DNA from: Verrucomicrobiales bacterium
GTDB taxonomy: Bacteria > Verrucomicrobiota > Verrucomicrobiia > Verrucomicrobiales > DEV007
Direction of reading: 5' to 3'
NCBI GenBank assembly: GCA_029233965.1
Contig: JARGOP010000036.1
Location: 1 to 32,338 of the forward strand
Length of the DNA: 32,338 nucleotides
The translations under genes were made by a program, and so were the position numbers. Shown here piece by piece: positions 24,410 to 32,162 of this stretch. Below the pieces are notes generated by a model, which was not told the DNA's origin, did no database searches, and worked only from the letters and a program-made list of their open reading frames with translations. The stretch's first letter is position 1, and each line of letters starts with the position of its first letter.

Positions 24410-26329
24410 ATGAGCGACCCCATCCATCACGAATGTGGCGTGGCCATGGTGAGGCTGAAGAAGGACCTGGGTTGGTACCTTCAGAAATATGGAACCTGCC
24501 TGTGGGGGTTTCAGCGGCTTTATCTTCTCATGGAGAAGCAGCACAACCGCGGCCAGGATGGCGTCGGGATCGGTTGCTGCAAACTCAATATGCCTCTCGG
24601 GCAGGCCTACCTTTTCCGTGAGCGTAATGCGAAGCGGGATTCTCTCATCAAGGTGATGGAGGGGCTCCTCAAAAACATCAGCAAGTTGACCCGCGAGAAG
24701 CGCTTGGATCCGAAAGACCCGGAGTCGTTTAAGAGCGCTTTTGATTTTGGCGGTGAGGTTTTGTTAGGGCATCTGCGTTATGGAACGTCGGGGGCGTTCG
24801 GAGAGGGTGGTTGTCACCCCTACGTTCGCCGGACGAACTACACCACGAAGAGCCTCATGGTTCTGGGGAATTTCAACATGACCAATGCCCGCGATCTGAA
24901 TCACCATTTGATTGATCGCGGGCAGCATCCGGTCTTTGATACAGATACGCAGACCGTGCTCGAGGAAATCGGTTATCATCTCGACGAGGCGCACGACGCG
25001 ATCTACCGCCGTGAGAGAGACAAGGGGACGGAGGGAAAGCTCATTCCTGATATCATTTCCGAAGAGATCGACATTCAGCGTATCCTCGAAAAATGCGGTG
25101 AGATCTGGGATGGCGGATATTCGATTGCCGGTGTCATTGGAAATGGCGACGGCTTTGTGCTTCGTGATCCCGGGGGAATTCGCCCCTGCTTTTACTATGA
25201 GGATGACGAGGTCATCGCTTTCGCGAGTGAGCGGGTTCCCCTCATGACCGTCTTCAATGCGGATCAGGATGAGGTGAAGGAGCTCCCTCCCGGACACGTC
25301 GGAGTCATGGATCATGCCGGCGGACTCGAGATCAAGCAATTCGCCGAGCCACAGACGCCGACGCCCTGTTCCTTCGAGAGAATCTATTTCTCACGCGGCA
25401 ACGATCCGGATATCTATCGCGAGCGGATGAAACTCGGGGAGAATCTCGTTCCGAAGATCGTGGAGAGGATTGACGCCGATCTCGATCATACCGTCTTCAG
25501 CTTTATTCCGAATACCGCCGAGATTGCCTACTACGGGATGATGCATGGTCTGCGGAAGATGCGCCGGGATCAGGTAAAGGAACAGATTGTCGCCGCAGTC
25601 GAATCCGGTGAAATGGATGCGATCGACAAGCTGATTCTCCAGAGTTGGCCAAGGGGGGAAAAGATCGCCCACAAGGATATCAAGTTGCGGACCTTCATCG
25701 CTCAGGAGAAAGGGCGCGACCAGATGGTTTCACACGTCTATGACGTGACCTACGGGCAGATCGCTCCTCATGAGACACTGGTTGTCCTTGATGATTCGAT
25801 CGTTCGCGGAACGACCCTGAAGGATTCGATCATCAAGATTCTTTCGCGGCTCAATCCGAAGAAGATCGTGATCGCTTCCACGGCGCCGCAGATTCGGTAT
25901 CCGGACTGCTACGGGATTGACATGTCGCATCTCGGAAAGTTCATCGTTTTCCAGGCCGCCGTGAATCTCCTCGAGCGGGGCGGGAAGCACAATCTTCTCA
26001 CTGATGTTTACTATCGCTGTCAGGAGGAACTCAAGAAGCCGGTCAAGGAAATGACCAATCCGGTGAAAGTGGTCTACGAAAATTTCACCGATGCGGAACT
26101 GTCTGCCGAGGTCAGTCGTCTCGTCACGCCGGAGGATATCAGCTGGAAAGGTGAGGTTGAGGTGATCTTCCAGTCGGTGGAAGCGATGCGTGATGCGATT
26201 CCGCACCACAACGGGGACTGGTATTTTACCGGGAACTATCCGACTCCGGGGGGCTTCAAGGTAGTCAATCAGGCTTTCATTGCCTACATGGATAAAACCG
26301 GCGGCCGGCCTTATGATATCCTTCTTTAG
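24410..26329 (+). CDS. purF: Amidophosphoribosyltransferase PurF (long form)
   Basis: 639 residues against about 450-510 for most PurF proteins. It starts IMP synthesis by transferring glutamine nitrogen to PRPP. The nucleophile is Cys9 (HHECGV), so the first eight residues are probably removed. Ntn-hydrolase motifs include NRGQDG, GHLRYGTSG, the GNFNMTN stretch where HNG is usual, and RDPGGIRPCFYY. The PRPP loop VVLDDSIVRGTT begins at residue 458, about 90 residues later than in the common form, so the insertions are mostly N-terminal. Extra C-terminal residues (about 600-639) also look distinct. Function seems intact. It sits between purM and purD, with a 29-base gap to purD. Confidence 0.93.
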   Translation: MSDPIHHECGVAMVRLKKDLGWYLQKYGTCLWGFQRLYLLMEKQHNRGQDGVGIGCCKLNMPLGQAYLFRERNAKRDSLIKVMEGLLKNISKLTREKRLDPKDPESFKSAFDFGGEVLLGHLRYGTSGAFGEGGCHPYVRRTNYTTKSLMVLGNFNMTNARDLNHHLIDRGQHPVFDTDTQTVLEEIGYHLDEAHDAIYRRERDKGTEGKLIPDIISEEIDIQRILEKCGEIWDGGYSIAGVIGNGDGFVLRDPGGIRPCFYYEDDEVIAFASERVPLMTVFNADQDEVKELPPGHVGVMDHAGGLEIKQFAEPQTPTPCSFERIYFSRGNDPDIYRERMKLGENLVPKIVERIDADLDHTVFSFIPNTAEIAYYGMMHGLRKMRRDQVKEQIVAAVESGEMDAIDKLILQSWPRGEKIAHKDIKLRTFIAQEKGRDQMVSHVYDVTYGQIAPHETLVVLDDSIVRGTTLKDSIIKILSRLNPKKIVIASTAPQIRYPDCYGIDMSHLGKFIVFQAAVNLLERGGKHNLLTDVYYRCQEELKKPVKEMTNPVKVVYENFTDAELSAEVSRLVTPEDISWKGEVEVIFQSVEAMRDAIPHHNGDWYFTGNYPTPGGFKVVNQAFIAYMDKTGGRPYDILL

Positions 26330-26358
26330 GCGGAACGAAATCGTCTGAATTTGATTTT

Positions 26359-27609
26359 ATGAAAGTGTTAGTTGTTGGTAAAGGTGGCCGCGAGCATGCC
26401 ATCATCACGGCATTGGCGGAGTCCCCGGGTGAAGTCGAAATCTATTCGTTTCCGGGATCGGATGCGATCTTTGAACTCGCAAAGCCGGTCGAGGCTGACG
26501 GAGTCGCTTCTCTTGTTTCCTACATGGTGGAGCACGGGATCGATCTCTGTATCGCGGGGGAAGAGAGCTATCTTGTGAAAGATGAAGGCCTTGCCAATGC
26601 CTGTGAGGCCGCCGGGATTCCCTGCTGGGGGCCGCCGAAGGAATCGGCGCAGCTCGAGGCGAGTAAGGAATTTGCGAAAGAATTCATGATGCGGCATGAA
26701 ATCCCGACGGGTGGCTACGCGTCGGTGAATGATATCGAAGCGGCTCGTGCCGCGGTTGCCGGGAAGTATCCGACGGTGCTGAAGTTTGACGGGCTGGCTG
26801 CCGGTAAAGGTGTTGCGGTCTGTCTCGATGAAGCCATGGCGGAAGAGTTTCTCGAAGAGGTTCTCGTGCAGCGAAAGTTTGGTCCCGGCCGTCTTCTCGT
26901 GGAGGAATTTCTCGAAGGGCCTGAAATTTCGATTTTTGCCTCTGTGGTCGATAATCAGTATCAGATCCTCGCCCCGGCCCGTGACTACAAGCGGATCTAC
27001 GATGCCGACGAGGGACCGAATACAGGGGGCATGGGAGCGGTCAGTTCCCTCGAAATGTTCGAAGGTGATCTTCGCGAAGTGATCGATGCCACGATTGTGA
27101 AGCCAACCGTGGAAGGGCTTCAGAAGGATGACCTTCCGTATCGCGGCTTCCTCTACTTCGGCCTCATGCTCACGGCAGAGGGGCCCAGAGTCATTGAATA
27201 CAACTGCCGCTTCGGAGATCCCGAGGCCGAGGCCGTCCTCCCGCTGATTCAGGGCGATTTCGCGAACTACGTTTTCTCGGGGGCGAAGGGTGATCTCCAG
27301 CCGGATCTTATCCGCTTTTCCTCCGGGTGGAGCATTTGCCTGGTCTCGGCTTCGGCGGGATACCCCGCGTCTTCGAGAAGCGGGGACGTCATTTCCGGAC
27401 TCGATGATGTGAGCGGCGCGCGGGTTTTTCACTCGGGGACGAGGCTCAATGATGCCGGTCAATTCGAGACCGCGGGTGGTCGCGTCCTCGTTGTCGTTGC
27501 GGGAGGAGAGTCGAGAATCGAGGCCGTCGAAAAGGTGTATGCCGAGAGCGAAAAGGTTTCTTTCGACGGAATGCAGCGTCGCACTGATATCGGCACGCGA
27601 AATTTTTAA
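26359..27609 (+). CDS. purD: GAR synthetase PurD
   Basis: 416-residue ATP-grasp ligase that joins glycine to phosphoribosylamine (step 2). The N-terminus MKVLVVGKGGREHAI is the PurD signature, followed by the CIAGEESYLVKDEGLANACEAAGIPCWGP segment and ATP-grasp motifs: LKFDGLAAGKGVAV near 141-154, the LVEEFLEGPEISIF strand, RDYKRIYDADEGPNTGGMGAVS near 210-230, and YNCRFGDPEAEAVLP near 276-290. The length is normal. It is the last purine gene of the cluster. No Shine-Dalgarno sequence precedes the ATG; the upstream bases are AT-rich (TTTGATTTT). Confidence 0.96.
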   Translation: MKVLVVGKGGREHAIITALAESPGEVEIYSFPGSDAIFELAKPVEADGVASLVSYMVEHGIDLCIAGEESYLVKDEGLANACEAAGIPCWGPPKESAQLEASKEFAKEFMMRHEIPTGGYASVNDIEAARAAVAGKYPTVLKFDGLAAGKGVAVCLDEAMAEEFLEEVLVQRKFGPGRLLVEEFLEGPEISIFASVVDNQYQILAPARDYKRIYDADEGPNTGGMGAVSSLEMFEGDLREVIDATIVKPTVEGLQKDDLPYRGFLYFGLMLTAEGPRVIEYNCRFGDPEAEAVLPLIQGDFANYVFSGAKGDLQPDLIRFSSGWSICLVSASAGYPASSRSGDVISGLDDVSGARVFHSGTRLNDAGQFETAGGRVLVVVAGGESRIEAVEKVYAESEKVSFDGMQRRTDIGTRNF

Positions 27610-27693
27610 TGGCGTTCGGGCGTTTTTTGCTTAGGAATAGAGAACCCCTGGAATTTTCCAACCAACCCCGCCCGCTCCTTCGGCAGCCACCTT
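27610..27693 (+). promoter_or_regulatory. Gap between purD and pyrR
   Basis: 84 bases that may hold a promoter for the pyrimidine genes, or nothing if transcription continues from purD. GTTCGGGCGTTTTTT near 27617 is a weak terminator-like sequence with a T-run but no clear stem. TTGCTT at about 27630 could be a -35. No PyrR-binding RNA loop of the Bacillus type was recognised. Confidence 0.25.
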
Positions 27694-28257
27694 TTGAGTG
27701 ACCGTACCGACATCTCGATTGAAGAGATCCTCAGTCCCGAGAGGATCGCGGAGACTATTTCCATTCTTGCGGATGAAGTCGCCGGAAAATGTGAGGGGGA
27801 GGACGTTGCCTTTGTCGGTATTTTTACCCGCGGCGTGACCCTGGCGAGACGGGTCTCGGCCGTCCTCGCGAAGCGGGGGATCGACTACCCGGTGGGTACG
27901 CTTGATATCTCGCTCTACCGTGATGACTTCGACAATCGCGGAACGGACCTTCCCCGGCTGGAAAGCTCGGACGTCCCCTTCGCGATCGACGGAACGCGAG
28001 TGATCCTTTTTGACGAGGTTATTTTCACGGGTCGGACAATCCGGGCGGCCCTGGACGGACTCATGGATTACGGGCGCCCTGCGAGAATCGAACTCGCGGT
28101 GCTCGTTGACCGGGGACATCGCGAGATCCCGATCCAGCCTGACTATGTCGGGTTGAGAGTCGAAACGAAGTTCGAGGAATACGTGAAAGTCCGCTTCATG
28201 GAGGATGACGGGAAAGAGGGCGTGTTTGTTGTCAGGGAAACGGGAGGTGGCGAATGA
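27694..28257 (+). CDS. pyrR: PyrR: pyrimidine operon regulator / uracil phosphoribosyltransferase
   Basis: 187 residues, close to the usual 170-180. The PRPP-binding motif VILFDEVIFTGRTIRAALD is intact, and the RGVTLARR, GTLDISLYRDDF and VDRGHREIPIQPDYVGLRVET segments are characteristic of PyrR. In Bacillus it is an RNA-binding attenuator of pyr genes; in many Gram-negatives it may act mainly as a uracil phosphoribosyltransferase. Which applies here cannot be told. The start is TTG at 27694, as no ATG or GTG lies in frame nearby. The gene overlaps pyrB by ATGA, so PyrR and PyrB are co-translated. Confidence 0.92.
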   Translation: MSDRTDISIEEILSPERIAETISILADEVAGKCEGEDVAFVGIFTRGVTLARRVSAVLAKRGIDYPVGTLDISLYRDDFDNRGTDLPRLESSDVPFAIDGTRVILFDEVIFTGRTIRAALDGLMDYGRPARIELAVLVDRGHREIPIQPDYVGLRVETKFEEYVKVRFMEDDGKEGVFVVRETGGGE

Positions 28258-29192
28258 GTGAACTGACGCCCCGTAAAGACCTTCTCGATATCGAGAGCCT
28301 CTCCCTCGACGAGATCGAATACGTTCTCGAGAACGCGGTTCCCTTCAAACAACTCTTCCAGCGATCCGTGAAGAAGGTTCCGACCCTCCGGGGTAAGACC
28401 GTGCTGAACCTTTTTTACGAACCTTCGACGCGGACCAGTTCGTCCTTTGAGGTGGCCGCGAACCGCATGTCCGCTGACGTGACGAACTTTACGATTTCCG
28501 CCTCCTCGGTCGTGAAAGGGGAGTCTCTCCTCGATACGATCGAGACGCTCCAGGCGATGCGCTCCGATTATATCGTGATCCGGCACCAGGCTGCCGGAGT
28601 CCCGGGGATCGTCGCGCAGCACACACGGGCCTCGGTCCTGAATGCGGGGGATGGCTACCACGCGCACCCCACGCAGGCGCTCCTTGATGCGATGACGTTT
28701 CGTGAGGTGTATCCGGATTTCAAAGGGCGGAAAGTGGTGATCGTCGGCGATGTCCTGCACTCGCGGGTTGCGCGATCGACGAGCACGCTCTTTCACAAGC
28801 TGGGCATTGAAGTTGCCGTGTTAGGGCCCGGTTCGCTGATTCCGGAGGGGAGGCACGATTTCATGCAGCGCTTTCGCAGCTGGGATGAAGTTTTCGAGTG
28901 GAAGCCGGATGCGGTTTATCTCCTGCGCGTGCAGATGGAACGACAGGAGGGGCAGTTTTTCCCCAGCATTGCTGAGTATCACAAGATGTACGGGATGCAC
29001 AGCGAGCGGGTTCAGAGAATGCGTGAACTGGGCTGCTATCTGATGCATCCCGGCCCGGTAAATCGCGGAGTCGAAATCACTGATGAAGCAATGGGCTATG
29101 AAAAAAGTCTCATCAGCACGCAGGTCGAAAATGGAATCGCGGTCCGCATGGCGGTTCTGCACTGGCTGAAACCCGAAACGCAACACGACTGA
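28254..29192 (+). CDS. pyrB: Aspartate carbamoyltransferase catalytic subunit PyrB
   Basis: 312 residues, normal length. Carbamoyl phosphate and aspartate are joined in pyrimidine step 2. Motifs: FYEPSTRTSSSFE at 54-66 (carbamoyl phosphate site), VVKGES at 86-91, HPTQALLD (carbamoyl phosphate/carbonyl binding), and MHPGPVNRG near the C-terminus. No regulatory PyrI gene is present. It is followed after one base by a dihydroorotase homologue that has lost active-site residues, the arrangement of Pseudomonas-type pyrB-pyrC', where the pseudo-enzyme stabilises the ATCase dodecamer. There is no long N-terminal extension like that of Pseudomonas PyrB. Confidence 0.96.
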   Translation: MSELTPRKDLLDIESLSLDEIEYVLENAVPFKQLFQRSVKKVPTLRGKTVLNLFYEPSTRTSSSFEVAANRMSADVTNFTISASSVVKGESLLDTIETLQAMRSDYIVIRHQAAGVPGIVAQHTRASVLNAGDGYHAHPTQALLDAMTFREVYPDFKGRKVVIVGDVLHSRVARSTSTLFHKLGIEVAVLGPGSLIPEGRHDFMQRFRSWDEVFEWKPDAVYLLRVQMERQEGQFFPSIAEYHKMYGMHSERVQRMRELGCYLMHPGPVNRGVEITDEAMGYEKSLISTQVENGIAVRMAVLHWLKPETQHD

Positions 29193-29193
29193 T

Positions 29194-30459
29194 ATGGCGC
29201 GTCTTTTCAAGAATGGGAAAATTGCCCGCGCCGGATCAGCTGAGTTGGTCGCCGTTGATGTTCTCGTGGACGATGAAGGGATCATCGAGTCGATCGGCCC
29301 CGACATGGCTGCGCCCGCAGATGTCGAAGTGACTGACTGCGAGGGATGTCTTCTCGTCCCGGGCATGTTTGATCTGCACGTCCACGGTCGCGAGCCGGGA
29401 GACGAGCACAAAGAGACGCTCGCGAGTTGTGCGGCGGCGGCGCTGCACGGCGGAGTGACCGGCCTGGTTCTGATGCCTGACACATCGCCTCCGGTCGACA
29501 GTGGAAATCTCGTGAAAAGCCTTCAGGATCTTGTCTCGGAAATTGGTTCGATTCCCATGCTTCCTGCGGGATGCCTGACAAAAGGGAGAAAAGGGCAGAG
29601 ACTTGCCGGCTTCCTGGGCATGGCAAACCGGGGGGTTTCGATGCTGACTGATTCGGGAAGTAGCGTTCCCTGTCCCGATTTGCTTCGGCGATGCATGGAG
29701 TATGCGCGCGACTTTGATCTTCTCGTGACGACATTTTGCGATACGGCGACTCTGACCAAGGCCGGGGCACTGAATGAAGGGAAGGTCTCTTATCGACTCG
29801 GCCTGCCGGGGATCCCCGCGATGAGTCAGGAGATCGCGATTGATCGAAATATTCGGGTCGCTCAGCACACTGGAGCGAGGCTTCATCTTCAGCAAATTTC
29901 CACCGCGAACGGAGTAAAATCGGTCTTCTGTGCGAAAGAGGCAGGGACGAGAGTGACCTGCGAGGTGTCGCCTCATCATCTCCTCCTCACGGAGAATGAT
30001 GTGATCGATTACAACACTCACTTTAAGCTGGCGCCGCCGCTGCGTCTGGAGTCCGACCGCGAAGCGCTCGTCGCCGGGCTCATCGACGGAACCATCGATG
30101 TGATCGCGTCGAATCATTCGCCACACACCGAGTTCGAGAAATCGGCTGATTTCGGGAGCGCGCCTTTTGGCGTCACGGGACTGGAAACGACAGTCCTCGC
30201 GATCTACGACGGCTTGATCAAACCCGGGATATTCGGGTGGGATCTTCTCATCGAACGCTACTCGAAGCGCCCCCGCGAGATCATCGGACTGGAACCGGTG
30301 GTGATCGAAGAAGGGGCGAAAGCGGAATTCTTCGTCTTTGATCCTGCCGCAGAGACCGAAATGAAGAGGGAATACTTCAAGACGAAGAGCCCGGTGACCC
30401 CGTTCCTCGGGAAAACCCTCAGCGGTGCGATCCGCGAGACGGTGGTGGCGGGACTTTAA
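29194..30459 (+). CDS. pyrX: Dihydroorotase-like protein, probably inactive structural partner (PyrC'/PyrX type)
   Basis: 421 residues with the class I dihydroorotase fold throughout. Compared from memory with Bacillus subtilis PyrC, HxH (H62, H64) with R66 and the bridging-site D153 (LTDSG) remain. The metal histidine of HCED is replaced by T180 (VTTFCD), the HIS histidine by Q234 (LQQIS), and the catalytic/metal Asp of TDHAPH by N307 (SNHSPH); the substrate Asn of KxNPPLR is Ala280. Three of the essential residues are gone, so hydrolysis of dihydroorotate is unlikely. Position one base after pyrB matches Pseudomonas pyrB-pyrC', whose pseudo-dihydroorotase is needed for ATCase assembly. An active pyrC should exist elsewhere. 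pyrX is used as a working symbol. Confidence 0.85.
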   Translation: MARLFKNGKIARAGSAELVAVDVLVDDEGIIESIGPDMAAPADVEVTDCEGCLLVPGMFDLHVHGREPGDEHKETLASCAAAALHGGVTGLVLMPDTSPPVDSGNLVKSLQDLVSEIGSIPMLPAGCLTKGRKGQRLAGFLGMANRGVSMLTDSGSSVPCPDLLRRCMEYARDFDLLVTTFCDTATLTKAGALNEGKVSYRLGLPGIPAMSQEIAIDRNIRVAQHTGARLHLQQISTANGVKSVFCAKEAGTRVTCEVSPHHLLLTENDVIDYNTHFKLAPPLRLESDREALVAGLIDGTIDVIASNHSPHTEFEKSADFGSAPFGVTGLETTVLAIYDGLIKPGIFGWDLLIERYSKRPREIIGLEPVVIEEGAKAEFFVFDPAAETEMKREYFKTKSPVTPFLGKTLSGAIRETVVAGL

Positions 30460-30461
30460 TC

Positions 30462-30495
30462 CCCGGCAACGCGAGGAGTCGCGGGCTTTTCTTTC
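30462..30495 (+). terminator. Rho-independent terminator-like hairpin after pyrX
   Basis: CGCGA-GGAG-TCGCG is a perfect 5-bp stem with a tetraloop, extended imperfectly by flanking CCCG/CGGG pairing, and followed by CTTTTCTTTCT. It starts just after the pyrX stop and would end the pur-pyr transcript. The sulfatase on the opposite strand converges here. Confidence 0.6.
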
Positions 30496-30560
30496 TCGCT
30501 CGCGCCAAGGTCAGGGAGGTCATAGTCCTCGGTCGCTTATCGTGCCGCCAATTCGCTCGC

Positions 30561-32063
30561 CTACTCGTAGTCCCACTTCATGATCCATGGGTCCTTCATT
30601 TCTTTCTGAAAGGCTTTGAGCTTTTCCTGATACCTGATCATCTCCTCCCGATAATTTGGATCGCTTGCGAGGTTCTTTGCCTCGTAGGGATCTTCTCCAA
30701 TTTTGTAAAACTCGAATTCAGGACGGTGAATGTATTCCCCGACGGTTTTCTGGCCGTAGGGCGCGTCCAGTGACTGCTGAAACTGGGCCTGAAAACTGCT
30801 CGCGGCCCAGAGGTCGGAAGCGAAGGGATAGGGAAGATCGTGGGCGATGTTCCAGATCAGCTTGTATTCCTTGTCGCGGACGACCCGCATCGGGTAGTAC
30901 ATCTGGATCTCGTGGAAGGTGTGGGAAGCAAAGATCGTCTCCCGGTGTTCCGCTTCAGGCTGGCCGAGGATCGGGATCCAGGATTTGCCGTGGTATGCCT
31001 TGATGACGGGCCCGAGATTGTCCTTTTGCATCTCGCTTCCTTTGAAGAAATCTTTGGCGTTCACCATCTTCTTCGGGGCGTTCGTTTTCGGGTTCAGTCC
31101 GCCCGCGAAATCGAGAATACTCGGAGTGATGTCGATGTGACTGATCAATCCTTCGTGTTTCACCCCGCGGTTCTCTTCGTAGGGATTGCGAACTACAAAG
31201 GGGACGCGAAGTCCGCCCTCGTAGACAGTCGTTTTTCCCCCGGCGAACGCCATGCCGTGGTCGGCGGTGAAAATGATCATGGTCTTGTCGTAGAGGTCAG
31301 CCTCCTTAAGAATCTCGACGAGACGGGCGACTCCCTGATCGACGCGGGAAACGCTCTGGTAGTATTGCGCGAGTTCTTCGCGTGTCTCCGGGGTGTCGGA
31401 AAGGAAGTGGGGAATGGGCAGCTCCGCCGGGTCGTAGAACACTTCCTCGACTCCTTCATGGGAACCTTTGTTGGGCTTGTTTCCGAAAAGATCGGCCTTC
31501 AGTTCGAGTTCCGAGGTTTCATCCTTGCCCCCGCCGCGATGAGGGTCCGAGGTTGCGAAGTAGAGAAAGAAAGGCTTGTCGCTCCCGGCGGTGATGAAGT
31601 CTTTGGACTGCTCCGCCATTTCGACCGCGTTCCGTCCGCTGGCTTTGAAATAGGTCTCGTAGCGATAGACCTGCTCGGGAGCGACGTGGTATTTGCCAAT
31701 GTGTCCCGTCCGGTACCCGGCACCCTGCATCACCCGCGGAAGCGCGAGGGGAAGGACGGAGTAATAGGAGGAGAACTTGTGGTAGGAATGCTGGTGGCCG
31801 TACTGACCGTTGAGGTGATTGTGCAATCCTGACATGACCACGGATCGACTTGCGGAGCAGCTCGCGGTCGTGGCGAAGGCGTTGAGAAAGACGGTGCCGT
31901 CCGCGGCGATCGCATCGATTGCCGGAGTCTTCGCGACCGGGTCTCCGTAACAGCCGAGCGTGGGAGACTCGTCGTCAGTGATAATGAAAATGACATTCTT
32001 CTCGGTGGCGTGGAGAGTAGAGGAGAAGAGGGCGACAAGCGCGATGAAATTGCGAATTCTCAT
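30561..32063 (-). CDS. Exported formylglycine-dependent sulfatase
   Basis: 500 residues from the ATG at 32063. The frame stays open upstream, but that part runs into repeats and lacks protein character, whereas this start gives a signal peptide (MRIRNFIALVALFSSTLHA, cut near 19). The active-site motif is CSASR at 69-73: Cys would be converted to formylglycine in a C-x-A-x-R context rather than the commoner C-x-P-x-R. Metal-binding D30-D31 (ITDDE) and the ADHGMAFAGGKTTVYEGGLRVPF stretch are conserved. The family removes sulfate from polysaccharides or glycosaminoglycans; it resembles N-sulfoglucosamine or heparan-type sulfatases, but the substrate is not determined. Likely periplasmic or secreted. 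No anaerobic or FGE-type maturase is in the window. Confidence 0.92.
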   Translation of the reverse strand: MRIRNFIALVALFSSTLHATEKNVIFIITDDESPTLGCYGDPVAKTPAIDAIAADGTVFLNAFATTASCSASRSVVMSGLHNHLNGQYGHQHSYHKFSSYYSVLPLALPRVMQGAGYRTGHIGKYHVAPEQVYRYETYFKASGRNAVEMAEQSKDFITAGSDKPFFLYFATSDPHRGGGKDETSELELKADLFGNKPNKGSHEGVEEVFYDPAELPIPHFLSDTPETREELAQYYQSVSRVDQGVARLVEILKEADLYDKTMIIFTADHGMAFAGGKTTVYEGGLRVPFVVRNPYEENRGVKHEGLISHIDITPSILDFAGGLNPKTNAPKKMVNAKDFFKGSEMQKDNLGPVIKAYHGKSWIPILGQPEAEHRETIFASHTFHEIQMYYPMRVVRDKEYKLIWNIAHDLPYPFASDLWAASSFQAQFQQSLDAPYGQKTVGEYIHRPEFEFYKIGEDPYEAKNLASDPNYREEMIRYQEKLKAFQKEMKDPWIMKWDYE

Positions 32064-32162
32064 GCCGCCGACTGTGGCGGAAACGCCGCAGAGGGTCAAG
32101 GTGGGGAATCGCGGGTTTTCATTCTGAAAGCAGTGGCAGACGGATCCCCCCCACCGGATTTG
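32064..32162. other. Sulfatase upstream region
   Basis: 99 noncoding bases containing the presumed sulfatase promoter on the minus strand. No Shine-Dalgarno sequence and no convincing promoter hexamers were seen. The adjoining repeat element begins at 32163. Confidence 0.3.

Noticed and set aside
23363-24544. 393-codon antisense frame spanning purM
   Set aside because: Opposite strand of purM/purF start, both strongly conserved; a by-product of codon bias.
26368-27462. 364-codon antisense frame over purD
   Set aside because: Opposite a well-supported purD; composition typical of a shadow frame.
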